Of a stretch of DNA of 50,358 nt, positions 16,819 through 25,915 are shown in pieces. Numbering within the stretch: position 1 is the stretch's first letter; each line of letters starts with the position of its first letter. The stretch comes from RUG695 sp050943135 (GTDB lineage Bacteria; Planctomycetota; Planctomycetia; Pirellulales; Thermoguttaceae), in the NCBI GenBank assembly GCA_050943135.1, contig JBMNOP010000016.1, positions 1-50,358 of the forward strand, written 5' to 3'. The translations under genes and the position numbers were made by a program. The notes beneath the pieces were generated by a model. That model searched no databases, was not told the DNA's origin, and was given only the letters and a program-made list of their open reading frames with translations.

Positions 16819-17711
16819 AACTGGGGGCGCTGACCCTTCCTAACCCGATTTTGACCGCATCGGGAACATTCGGCTATGCTAAAGAGGTCGCCTCACTCTA
16901 CGATCTCTCTCGCCTGGGAGGGATTATTCCGAAAACGATCACTCTGGAACCGAGGCCCGGGAACAAACCCCCGCGTACCGTTGAGGTGGTGGCCGGTCTC
17001 CTCAACGCGATCGGTCTTGATAATGACGGCGTCGATGAATTCTTGACCCAAAAACTTCCCTGGCTTCGATCGACAGGCGCGCCGATTATCGTCAGTTTTG
17101 CCGCCAAACGGATTGATGAATGTGAAATCTTTGCCCGGAAATTCGCCGCCGCCGAAGGGATCGCGGCACTCGAAATGAACATCAGTTGTCCGAACGTCTC
17201 CGACGGCGTCGACTTCGGTACCGATCCGATTCTTTGCGAGAAGATCGTCGCACGCATGAAAGCGCACTGCAGGCTCCCGCTTTGCGTGAAGCTTTCGCCC
17301 AATGTGACTTCGATTGCCGACATGGCCCGCGCGGCCGAGGCGGGGGGAGCCGACATGATTTCGGCGATCAACACCTTGTACGGCCTGGCAGTCGACTGGC
17401 GTCGCAGGATTCCGAGGATCGCCAACGGTTATGCAGGGTACAGCGGCCCTGCGGTCAAGCCGGTCGCACTTCGATGTGTCAGCCAGATTTTTCGCGCGGT
17501 CGAGATCCCCGTGATTGGAATCGGCGGTGTCGAATCGGCCCAAGACGTGATGGAGTTTTTCGTGGCCGGTGCCGCGGCGGTCGCGGTTGGGACGGCGAAC
17601 TTTTATTGTCCTGACGCGCCGATCCGTATTTTGGAAGAACTCCCCGTCCTTCTGGCCGAAGCGTCTGTTACTTCTCCCTCCGAATTGGTTGGCACGTTGA
17701 AATTCTCCTGA
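16794..17711 (+). CDS. pyrD: Dihydroorotate dehydrogenase, class 1B catalytic subunit
   Basis: A 305-residue flavoprotein (FMN) that oxidises dihydroorotate to orotate in pyrimidine synthesis. The class 1 marks are clear: ASGTFGYAKE near the FMN site, NAIGLDNDGVD, and the catalytic Cys C132 in MNISCPNVSDGVDFG. Class 2 enzymes would have Ser here. SAINT-like ISAINTLYGLAVD and IGIGGVESAQD follow. Class 1B enzymes normally pair with PyrK, and no pyrK is adjacent. GAGGAAAG lies about 12 nt before the ATG and GGGGA directly before it. Confidence 0.95.
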   Translation: MSEINLSVKLGALTLPNPILTASGTFGYAKEVASLYDLSRLGGIIPKTITLEPRPGNKPPRTVEVVAGLLNAIGLDNDGVDEFLTQKLPWLRSTGAPIIVSFAAKRIDECEIFARKFAAAEGIAALEMNISCPNVSDGVDFGTDPILCEKIVARMKAHCRLPLCVKLSPNVTSIADMARAAEAGGADMISAINTLYGLAVDWRRRIPRIANGYAGYSGPAVKPVALRCVSQIFRAVEIPVIGIGGVESAQDVMEFFVAGAAAVAVGTANFYCPDAPIRILEELPVLLAEASVTSPSELVGTLKFS

Positions 17712-18237
17712 AAGGTCCTCGGAAGATCACATGAAAACCGTCGGAATCAAAATCGCTTCGATAAAGAAGATTGATGCCGTTATTCCGGGGAACCGGATTT
17801 TCGGCAACCGGTTCGTGAGGTGTTCCGGGCAACGGCGTGGCGGAACGAAGTCGGTCGAATCCGAATAAGAAAGCTACGTCCCAGGGTTGTCGGAAAAGAA
17901 ATTGATTCCTGCCGCTGCGGCCGAAATTCCGCGAAATCGCCACCTTTTGATCGCTCGGGAACTATATCTTTTCGGCTCTTGCCCCGTCGTGCGATCCGCG
18001 AGTTCCTGCGCCCATCGCTTCTCCTGTCGCCCGACGGCGATCCGGTTCATCTTCGGTTTCAGTCTATGTGGCGCATCAAGCAGGAAGATTCCCGTTTCTT
18101 GATTTTGATCATCGTCCATCGTGAGGATCCCGATGATCTTTATCTTTTCGAGTCGCTGGAAAGAACTTCCCCCGTTGCCGGAGGCCGACGAATGGTTTGA
18201 AAACGTCCGGCGTGAATTCCGAGAAAGGTTTGTTATG
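17712..18237. other. Gap without a recognised gene
   Basis: No gene that I trust. A 45-codon ORF at 17731-17868 (GGAAG before its ATG) and longer frames on both strands (17820-18200, 17874-18299) have coding-unlike composition. The sequence may be decayed DNA. Confidence 0.4.
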
Positions 18238-18265
18238 TTGAAATATCCCCCGTCTTGACTACAAT
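18238..18265 (+). promoter_or_regulatory. Promoter of the RND efflux operon
   Basis: TTGAAA (18238-18243), 16-nt spacer, TACAAT (18260-18265). The predicted start near 18272 leaves about 32 nt before the GTG at 18304. Confidence 0.65.
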
Positions 18266-18303
18266 AGCGGGGTGGAGAGCTATCAAATAGGGGGGACACC
18301 CTC

Positions 18304-19590
18304 GTGGAGTTAGGCGGTTGTTTTCCTATGACAAAGGGGTGTTATCGATCATTCGGTTTTTTGGTTTGCTTTGGTATCCTTTTCCTCTCCGGGTGTGATC
18401 TTTGGGATAAGATGATGGGAAAAAGGGGGGAGAGCGTCCAAGTAAAACGTGCGGCGATCTCGGTGGAGACGATGGCCCCGATTCGCCGTGAGGTTGTTGA
18501 TTACGAAGAGTTTACCGGCGACACCCACGCGGTCGAAAACGTCGTTCTTCAAGCGCAGGTTTCGGGGATTCTGACGAAGTGCGATTTTACCGAAGGCGAG
18601 GTTGTCAAAAAGAATGATGTTCTTTTCGAGATTGAGCCGGAGCTCTATCAGGCGGAGCTTGACACCGCGGTCGGGAACCTCGAGAGCGCCAAAGGAGAGC
18701 TGACCGTCCTCAAGGCACGCGAACCGCAACTTCGTATCGAATTGGACCGTAACACGAAGCTCGTCCGATCGAACGCGGTCTCGCAGTCGGACTACGACGA
18801 GGCCAAAGCCGCTCTCGACGAGTGTCTCGCCAAGATCACGAAAGCCGAGGCAGATATCCTCAAAGCGTCGGCCGAAGTGCAACAAGCGGCGATCAACCTG
18901 AAATATACAAAAATCCTTTCCCCGATCGACGGTCGTATTTCCCGCAAACTGGTCACCGAGGGGAATCTTGTTCGGGATCATGAAACCGTATTGGCTCGGA
19001 TCGTCTCGCACGACCCGATCTACGTCTTCTTTTATGTTGATGAGGCTACTTACCTCAAGTTGACCGAGAATGCGAAAAATCAGGCCGCGACTCTTTCCGA
19101 GCCGGAAGAACTCCGAATTGAATTTCGCCTGACCAACGAGGAGTCTTGGACCGATGCCGAAGGAAACCCGCTTCATGCAGGGACGGTCCTCTATGCCGAT
19201 CCACAGATGGACGGGACGTCCGGTACGGTTCTTTTGCGTGCGACCTGTCCCAACACTCCTGTCGGGAGCGGTCAATTCAGCGGGATTATTCCCGGAATGA
19301 TGGTTCATATTCGGATACCGGTGACCAATCGCTACTCGGCACTTCTGGTTCCCGAGGAGGCATTCGGCACCGAGCAGGGGACACGCTATCTTTATGTCAA
19401 AAATGCCGAAGGAAAGGCCGAGATGCGGCGGCCGGAACTCGGGCCGCTCCAGGGTGACAATATGCGGGTAGTCCGTTCGGAAATCGAAGAGACCGACGAG
19501 GTGATTGTCAGCGGTCTTCTCCGTCTTCGTCCGGGGGCCGAGGTGGATGTGAAAGAGACGACTCTTGAAAAGCTCCGAAAAGGGTTTTAG
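18304..19590 (+). CDS. RND efflux periplasmic adaptor (AcrA/MexA-like lipoprotein)
   Basis: About 428 residues. It bridges the inner-membrane RND pump to an outer-membrane channel. An N-terminal hydrophobic segment ends in the lipobox LFLSGC, so it is likely a lipoprotein. A split lipoyl domain (VVLQAQVSGILTKCDFTEGEVVKKND, quoted in part; and YTKILSPIDGRISRKLV) flanks a long alpha-hairpin (about 110-200). Beta-barrel and membrane-proximal domains follow. I use the GTG at 18304 because AGGGGGGA lies 8 nt upstream; an ATG at 18328 gives a shorter, more standard signal peptide. The pump gene starts 55 nt downstream. No TolC-like gene is in the window. Confidence 0.9.
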   Translation: MELGGCFPMTKGCYRSFGFLVCFGILFLSGCDLWDKMMGKRGESVQVKRAAISVETMAPIRREVVDYEEFTGDTHAVENVVLQAQVSGILTKCDFTEGEVVKKNDVLFEIEPELYQAELDTAVGNLESAKGELTVLKAREPQLRIELDRNTKLVRSNAVSQSDYDEAKAALDECLAKITKAEADILKASAEVQQAAINLKYTKILSPIDGRISRKLVTEGNLVRDHETVLARIVSHDPIYVFFYVDEATYLKLTENAKNQAATLSEPEELRIEFRLTNEESWTDAEGNPLHAGTVLYADPQMDGTSGTVLLRATCPNTPVGSGQFSGIIPGMMVHIRIPVTNRYSALLVPEEAFGTEQGTRYLYVKNAEGKAEMRRPELGPLQGDNMRVVRSEIEETDEVIVSGLLRLRPGAEVDVKETTLEKLRKGF

Positions 19591-19645
19591 TTTTTGAGCT
19601 GTAGTATCTTCTTTCCCTCCCACCTTTTGTAGCAGGAATCTGAAC

Positions 19646-22600
19646 ATGTTTGCCCGTTTTTTTATCGACCGTCCGATCTTCGCCTGCGTGTTGTCGATTC
19701 TGATCGTCATCGTCGGCCTGATATCCTATTATCACCTTCCGCAGGCTCAATATCCCGATGTCGCCCTGCCGACGATCTTCGTTCACGCCCACTATCCGGG
19801 TGCCGACGCACAGACCCTTTCCGAAACGGTGGCAATCCCCCTTGAAGAGCAGATCAACGGAGTCGAGGATATGCTCTACATGGAGTCGGTTTGTACCAAC
19901 GACGGCCAGTGCCGCGTGATGGTCACTTTCAAGGTCGGTACCGATCTGGATATGGCTCAGGTTTTGGTGCAGAACCGGGTCGGCGTCGCGACGCCAAGAC
20001 TTCCCGCGGTGACCCGTTCGCTCGGCGTGACGACCCGGAAGCGAAGCCCGACAATCATCCTCTATGTCAATTTTTTCTCGGAAGTCTATGATCAAATTTT
20101 CCTGAGCAACTACGTCCGGCTTAATGTTCGTGACGTGATCGCGCGTCTTCCGGGGGTCGGTGATACCATAATCTACGGCGAAAAAGAGTACAGCATGCGT
20201 ATCTGGCTCGATCCGGACAAGATGCGGATGCGTCGTCTGACAACCAACGATGTGACGAGAGCCATAGAAAGTCAGAACAGACAGGTCGCTGCCGGCCAGC
20301 TCGGTCAACAGCCGCTTGACGACCGGGTGATGTTTCAGTACATTCTCCGTACGCAGGGGCGTCTTCCTGACGTTGATTCTTTTGAAAACATCATTGTTAA
20401 GGCCGACGACGACGGCCGGGTCACTCTTCTGAAAGATGTGGCGCGGGTCGAGGTCGGTGCCAAGTCGGTCGATGTGATCAGCTTCCTCGACGGGGATCTC
20501 TCGATGATCGACCCCCGTTATCAGTCGGCGGCCAACGTGGAGGGCGATCGGATCTATCGGGCGCTTCCCACCTGTACGTTGGCCATTTCACAACTTCCCG
20601 ACGCCAACGCGCTTGACACGGCGCGGCAGGTCAAAGAAACACTGGCCGAACTGGGCGAGAAGTTTCCGCCCGATATGAAATACACCATCGTCTTCGATAC
20701 GACTCCGTTCATCGAAGAGTCGATCACCGAGGTAAAACATACTTTGCGAGACGCCGTGATTCTCGTCGCCTTGGTGGTCTATCTTTTTCTTCAATCGTGG
20801 CGTGCGGTGCTCATTCCGTTGCTGGCGATTCCTGTCTCGCTGATCGGAACCTTTGCCATGATGTCGGTATTCGGGTTCAGTCTGAACAACCTTTCGTTGT
20901 TCGGCCTGGTTTTGGCGATCGGGATCGTGGTTGACGATGCCATTGTTGTCGTCGAAAATGTCGAACGTCACATGGGCGAGGGACTTTCGGCCAAAGAAGC
21001 GGCACGCATGGCCATGGACGAAGTCTCCGGAGCACTCGTGGCGATCGCGCTGGTTCTTTCCTGTGTGTTTGTTCCATGTGCGTTCATTTCCGGAGTCACC
21101 GGGCAATTTTTCCGACAGTTTGCCCTGACGATCGCCACTGCGACTGTCATTTCGGCGTTTAATTCACTGACTCTTTCCCCCGCACTTTCGGCCATTCTCC
21201 TTAAGCCGAAGGGGAGTGCCAGGGGGTTCCTGAGCCGACTGGGCGACGTGACGTTCGGTTCCCTTTTTCGACTCTTTAATTTTTCCTTTCATTTGACAAC
21301 CTCGGTTTATGTGACGCTGGTTAAAGGGTTGTTACGTCTGAGTCTGATCGTGGTTCTCCTTTATGGCGGACTTCTTTTCCTGACCTACAAGACTTTCACC
21401 AATATGCCGACCGGATTCATTCCGATTCAGGACCGTGGTAATCTGACGATGTTTGTTCAACTGCCCGACGCCTCGTCGCTCGACCGCACGAGAGCGGTGA
21501 TCCGCCAGATTCAAGACATCTGTTATGGGAACGAAGAAGAGGGAATCGAACCGGTCCCGGGAATCCGTAGCGTGATTTCGACGGTGGGTATGTCGTTTTT
21601 GACATCCAGCACCTCGCCGAATATGGCGTCCCTGAACGTCATTCTCGACTCGTTTGAGGAGCGGAAAAAGTCGGGAATTACCGATGTGATGGTTCAGGAA
21701 GAATTGACCAGGCGCCTGGGAGAGAAGATCACCATGGCCAGTGTCCGGGTGGTGCGCCCCGCACCGGTCGACGGGATGGGATCGTCGAGCGGTTTTAAAT
21801 TGCAACTCCAAGATCGCGGCGATCTGGGCGCTTATATTCTCCAACAGATGGCCGACGAGATGACCGAAGCGGCCAACACCAACCCGAAACTCCGGAATGT
21901 CTTAACGCAATACCGTGCCAATTCCCCGCAGAAGTATATCACGATCGATCGGAAAAAGGCTGTCGCGATGGGGATACCGATCGAAGAAATCTTCGACGCG
22001 TTCCAGACCTATCTCGGGTCGAATTACGTGAATGACCTGACATACGTCGGGCGGAATTTTCAGGTGAAGGTACAAGCAGACGGCCCTTTTCGAAGTGACC
22101 AAACCAACCTGAACAAAATTCATGTCAAGAGTGATAAAGGAGGGATGGTTCCCCTCGGAAGCCTGATCACGGTCAGGGACTTCAACGGTCCGCAGGCGAT
22201 CAATCGGTTTAATATGTATCCATCGGCGGCGATTATCGGTTCGCCTGCCGAAGGGGTAACCTCGGGTGACAGTCTGAAAATCATGGAAGATCTTGCCGAA
22301 GAAATGCTCCCGAACACGATGAGTTATGAATGGTGCGAATTGGCGTATCTTGAGAAGGCCGCGGGGAGCACGGCAATCCTGACCTTCATTTTCGCGACCA
22401 TTTTTGTGTTCTTGGTGCTGGCGGCACTTTACGAGTCGTTGACCCTTCCCCTGGCCATTATTTTGGTGGTACCGATGTGCCTCCTTTGCTCTCTGGTCGG
22501 GGTCACCCTCCGCAATCTTGATATGAACATCTTTACACAGATCGGGTTCCTGGTTCTGATAGGATTAGCGTGCAAAAATGCGATCCTGATCGTCGAATTC

Positions 22601-22876
22601 GCCAAAGCGAAACAAGATGAGGGGTATTCCCGTTTCGACGCCACGGTCGAAGCATGCCGGATCCGCCTGCGTCCGATCATTATGACGTCGTTGGCTTTTA
22701 TTCTCGGTGTTGTGCCGCTTTTGGTTTCGAGCGGCGCAGGGTATGAGATGCGTTACACCCTTGGTGTGGCTGTCTTCAGCGGGATGATCGGAGTAACCCT
22801 TTTCGGGATATTCCTGACCCCGGTCTTCTATTCGGTGATCCGGATGATCTTCGGAGGAAGTCGAAAAACGATCTGA
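19646..22876 (+). CDS. RND multidrug efflux pump (AcrB/HAE-1 type)
   Basis: A 1076-residue inner-membrane proton/drug antiporter with the duplicated RND plan: TM1 (about 9-28), a large periplasmic porter/docking loop, TM2-TM7, a second loop, then TM8-TM12. The proton-relay Asp pair is in GIVVDDAIVVVENVERH (TM4), and the matching lysine region in GLACKNAILIVEFAKAKQDE (TM10). The N-terminus MFARFFIDRPIFACVLSILI is typical of HAE-1. AGGAATCTGA precedes the ATG. Length is in the normal range. It forms an operon with the adaptor upstream. Substrates are unknown. Confidence 0.96.
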   Translation: MFARFFIDRPIFACVLSILIVIVGLISYYHLPQAQYPDVALPTIFVHAHYPGADAQTLSETVAIPLEEQINGVEDMLYMESVCTNDGQCRVMVTFKVGTDLDMAQVLVQNRVGVATPRLPAVTRSLGVTTRKRSPTIILYVNFFSEVYDQIFLSNYVRLNVRDVIARLPGVGDTIIYGEKEYSMRIWLDPDKMRMRRLTTNDVTRAIESQNRQVAAGQLGQQPLDDRVMFQYILRTQGRLPDVDSFENIIVKADDDGRVTLLKDVARVEVGAKSVDVISFLDGDLSMIDPRYQSAANVEGDRIYRALPTCTLAISQLPDANALDTARQVKETLAELGEKFPPDMKYTIVFDTTPFIEESITEVKHTLRDAVILVALVVYLFLQSWRAVLIPLLAIPVSLIGTFAMMSVFGFSLNNLSLFGLVLAIGIVVDDAIVVVENVERHMGEGLSAKEAARMAMDEVSGALVAIALVLSCVFVPCAFISGVTGQFFRQFALTIATATVISAFNSLTLSPALSAILLKPKGSARGFLSRLGDVTFGSLFRLFNFSFHLTTSVYVTLVKGLLRLSLIVVLLYGGLLFLTYKTFTNMPTGFIPIQDRGNLTMFVQLPDASSLDRTRAVIRQIQDICYGNEEEGIEPVPGIRSVISTVGMSFLTSSTSPNMASLNVILDSFEERKKSGITDVMVQEELTRRLGEKITMASVRVVRPAPVDGMGSSSGFKLQLQDRGDLGAYILQQMADEMTEAANTNPKLRNVLTQYRANSPQKYITIDRKKAVAMGIPIEEIFDAFQTYLGSNYVNDLTYVGRNFQVKVQADGPFRSDQTNLNKIHVKSDKGGMVPLGSLITVRDFNGPQAINRFNMYPSAAIIGSPAEGVTSGDSLKIMEDLAEEMLPNTMSYEWCELAYLEKAAGSTAILTFIFATIFVFLVLAALYESLTLPLAIILVVPMCLLCSLVGVTLRNLDMNIFTQIGFLVLIGLACKNAILIVEFAKAKQDEGYSRFDATVEACRIRLRPIIMTSLAFILGVVPLLVSSGAGYEMRYTLGVAVFSGMIGVTLFGIFLTPVFYSVIRMIFGGSRKTI

Positions 22877-23410
22877 GTTTTTATTGGAACGATTTTTAGA
22901 TGGAAGTGGTTTGTGGCGGCATCCAATTCCGGGAAAGAGGCGAGCGGATGAAAAATCTCGCTTTTGGCAGGACGGGCCGAAAAGTCGGTGAAATCGGGTT
23001 CGACGATGAGCGACTGCAGCGCCATACCGTTCGTTGGGTAAAGTTGATAGTCGACATTATCAACGCCTTGGGGGTAACGTTCCCGATTGTTTTGTGTCAA
23101 ATTCCGGAGTCCGAACCGACATGCCTACCTCAAAAAATCCCTTTATCGTGCATACAGCGCTCCACGTTCGGTGAAAATCTTTTGTGGTGATGGTCAACGA
23201 GTTCGCCGACCCGGGTGGCACGTGCCAACGGGATTCCCACAACGATCCGTGAGCATAATAAGTGATTGATAAGTGCGTGGGGGTTTGTGCCTCGGACTGT
23301 ATAACGTGTCGCACCCGTCGGCTGTGCCGGCCCTTCAGAGTCCCGGTCAAAAGATAAAGACGGAAAAGACTGCAAAGCGTTCCGGCATTTAAGTTTGCTG
23401 ACACCGAAAA
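22877..23410. other. Gap without a recognised gene
   Basis: About 530 nt between the efflux pump gene and the glgP terminator. Short frames on both strands (for example 22900-23190 and 23060-23440) show no family features. No terminator for the pump gene was seen. Confidence 0.4.
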
Positions 23411-23448
23411 TTCAGGGCGTGACTTCAATGAAGAGGTCACGCCCTGAA
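23411..23448 (-). terminator. Terminator of glgP
   Basis: TTCAGGGCGTGAC (23411-23423) pairs with GTCACGCCCTGAA (23436-23448), a 13-bp stem. On the minus strand it is followed by TTTTCGG and lies 32 nt after the glgP stop. Confidence 0.85.
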
Positions 23449-23479
23449 CTTTTGATTTCCGGTTTAGACGCCGAAATTT

Positions 23480-25663
23480 TCAGCGTGGCATTTTGGCACT
23501 GATCCCGCCGGCGGCCGGCAGATAGGCGTGACGAACATAGTCGTCGACCATTCGGTGCGAACTGAAGCGCCAGGCGAGGGTGGCGAACGAGTTTTTCATG
23601 TATTCCACCCAGGTTCGGGGCAGGCCGTGTTGGTCGTGGTCGTAGAACATTGGAATGATCCGATGTTCGAGCACGTTGATGAGCGATTCCAGATCGCGTT
23701 GATCGTTGATCGCATCGTAAACGTGGCTTGTGCCGTTACCGATCGCGAACCCGTTTGTTCCGTCGTACGCTTCGGCCCACCAGCCGTCAAGTACCGAGAG
23801 GTTGAGTGCGCCGTTCAGTACAGCCTTCTGACCGCTCGTTCCGGATGCTTCGAGAGGGTGACGCGGTGTGTTGAGCCAAACATCGACCCCTTGTACCATA
23901 TGTCGTGCAACGTTGATATCATAGTTTTCAATAAAGACGATCTTATCGGTAAATCGGGGGTCGTTTCGAATCTGCGCGATTTCGCGGATCAGTCGTTTTC
24001 CGGGTTCGTCGGCCGGGTGCGCTTTTCCGGCAAAAATGAATTGCACGGGACGCTCCGAATCGTTGGCAATCCGGGCCAGCCATTCGAGGTCTTGGAGCAG
24101 GAGCGTGGCGCGTTTGTAGGTAGCAAACCGTCGCGCGAACCCAATCGTCAGGGCGTTCGGGTCAAAGATCGTTTTGGCGCGTTGGATCTCTTCCGGGGGG
24201 GCGTCAATCTGTAGCAGCTGTTCGACCAGCCGACGGCGGACAAAACTAACCAACAGAAGTTTCAGTGCACCATGCGTCTCCCAGAGTTCACCGGAATCGA
24301 TATTGTAGACCTGCGACCAAATGTCCGGCTCGATCGACTCCACGGTCCAGCCGGGCATATGGCGTTCGAAAAGAACGCGCATCTGCCAGGCCATCCAACT
24401 CGGCACATGGACTCCGTTGGTGATATGCCCGATCGGAACATCTTCCGCAGCTGCGGAACGATGCGGCCAAAGATCGCGCCACATATAGCGGGACACCTTT
24501 CCGTGAAGGGAGCTGACCGCGTTGGCGTAATGGGCAAGTTTCAAGCCGAGGATTGTCATGCAGAAATCTTCTTGTTGATTGGAAGGATCCTTACGGCCGA
24601 GCGCCATGAGCTGTTCATGATTCAGGCCGAGCCTCTCACGTAGGGGCGAGAGGTGCTCGTAGATCAGATCACCGTTGAAATAGTCATGCCCCGCCTCGAC
24701 CGGGGTGTGGGTGGTAAAGACGGTTTTCTGTGTGACCACGCGTGCGGCCGCTTCGAAGCTCAGTCCGTTGTCTTCCATCAGTTCGCGGATGACCTCAAGG
24801 GTGACGAACGCGTTATGTCCTTCGTTCAGGTGGTAGACGCCGGGGGTGATTCCCAGGGCGCGCAGAGCGCGTACCCCCCCGATTCCGCAGACGATCTCTT
24901 GACGGATCCGGGTACGTTTGTCTCCGCCATAGAGGGTACTCGTCAGTTTCCGGTCTTCGGCGGAGTTTTCGTCGATATCGGTGTCGAGCAGGTAGAGATC
25001 GACCCGACCGACCTTCATTTTTCGGACTCGCGCGTAGATTGGGCCATTGGTGGTTTCGACCTGAATGGTAATCATGTTGCCGTTTAGGTCGCGTACCGTT
25101 TCGAGGGGAACGTACTCGACCTTTGTATCGATGTATTCCTCATGCTGCCAACCGTCTTTATCGAGGTACTGGCGGAAATACCCTTGAGCGTAGAAAAGAC
25201 CGACCGCCACGAGCGGAACACCAAGGCCGCTGGCACTCTTGATATGGTCACCGGCCAGGATTCCCAGCCCTCCCGAGTAGATCGGAACCGATTCATGCAA
25301 TCCGAACTCGAGTGAAAAGTAGGCCACCGGCTTCGAGCCGAGTACGCCGGTATACCGTTGCTTGTCCAACGGACGACCCCGCATATATTCCCGCATACGG
25401 CGGTAGGCCTGGTCGATGCGTGTGTGGAGTACCAGGTCGAGAATGCGGGTTTCGAAGTCTTCCGGCGTGAACCGTTTCATCAGAGCGATCGGGTTATGCC
25501 ATAGATCGCGCCAGAGAACCGGATCGATTGCCTGAAAGATCGCGATGACATCTTGATGCCAACTCCACCAGATGTTGTGAGCCAGGGCATTAAGCTTCTC
25601 ATAGGCGGTTGCCGGGGTTCCGTTAACATCCTGCCGTTGATAGTTGGGGAAGGTGGGGTTCAT
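23480..25663 (-). CDS. glgP: Alpha-glucan phosphorylase (GT35, short bacterial type)
   Basis: A 727-residue PLP-dependent phosphorylase releasing glucose 1-phosphate from glycogen or maltodextrin. It belongs to the shorter branch with the N-terminal NIWWSWHQD segment rather than the ~800-residue E. coli type. AYFSLEFGLHESVPIYSGGL is the glucan/phosphate-side motif. The PLP lysine is in EASGTSGQKAVLNGALNLS, followed by DGWWAEAY. AGGAAA precedes the ATG. It has its own promoter and terminator and is divergent from the aldose epimerase gene. The enzyme acts in the cytoplasm. Confidence 0.95.
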   Translation of the reverse strand: MNPTFPNYQRQDVNGTPATAYEKLNALAHNIWWSWHQDVIAIFQAIDPVLWRDLWHNPIALMKRFTPEDFETRILDLVLHTRIDQAYRRMREYMRGRPLDKQRYTGVLGSKPVAYFSLEFGLHESVPIYSGGLGILAGDHIKSASGLGVPLVAVGLFYAQGYFRQYLDKDGWQHEEYIDTKVEYVPLETVRDLNGNMITIQVETTNGPIYARVRKMKVGRVDLYLLDTDIDENSAEDRKLTSTLYGGDKRTRIRQEIVCGIGGVRALRALGITPGVYHLNEGHNAFVTLEVIRELMEDNGLSFEAAARVVTQKTVFTTHTPVEAGHDYFNGDLIYEHLSPLRERLGLNHEQLMALGRKDPSNQQEDFCMTILGLKLAHYANAVSSLHGKVSRYMWRDLWPHRSAAAEDVPIGHITNGVHVPSWMAWQMRVLFERHMPGWTVESIEPDIWSQVYNIDSGELWETHGALKLLLVSFVRRRLVEQLLQIDAPPEEIQRAKTIFDPNALTIGFARRFATYKRATLLLQDLEWLARIANDSERPVQFIFAGKAHPADEPGKRLIREIAQIRNDPRFTDKIVFIENYDINVARHMVQGVDVWLNTPRHPLEASGTSGQKAVLNGALNLSVLDGWWAEAYDGTNGFAIGNGTSHVYDAINDQRDLESLINVLEHRIIPMFYDHDQHGLPRTWVEYMKNSFATLAWRFSSHRMVDDYVRHAYLPAAGGISAKMPR

Positions 25664-25722
25664 TTAAGATTTCCTGTTCTTTGAATGCTTTTTGAATGGA
25701 TAGAACACAAAGCAACGCGCTC

Positions 25723-25750
25723 ATTCTACCCAAATTGTCGTTTTTGTAAA
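25723..25750 (-). promoter_or_regulatory. Promoter of glgP
   Basis: On the minus strand TTTACA (25750-25745), 16-nt spacer, TAGAAT (25728-25723). The start near 25716 gives a leader of about 50 nt. Confidence 0.65.
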
Positions 25751-25766
25751 CGACCGCCACCGCGGC

Positions 25767-25795
25767 TTGCAGGTCGGTTGAATTTTGGATATAAT
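25767..25795 (+). promoter_or_regulatory. Promoter of the aldose epimerase gene
   Basis: TTGCAG (25767-25772), 17-nt spacer, perfect TATAAT (25790-25795). Start near 25802, leaving a leader of about 114 nt. It is divergent from and only 17 nt away from the glgP promoter, so one regulator could control both. Confidence 0.75.
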
Positions 25796-25915
25796 CCCCG
25801 GTATCGGGAGGGGAAATCACTTTGCAAAGCATGTCACGGCCCTTTTAGCCGTGCGGGCGCGCAGTGAACGCAAATGAATACAGTTGTCAGAAGCCTTTAA
25901 TTGTGGGGGAAAACG

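Noticed and set aside
17731..17868. 45-codon ORF after pyrD with a GGAAG site
   Set aside because: Basic, low-complexity product without family features; noted only as a possibility.
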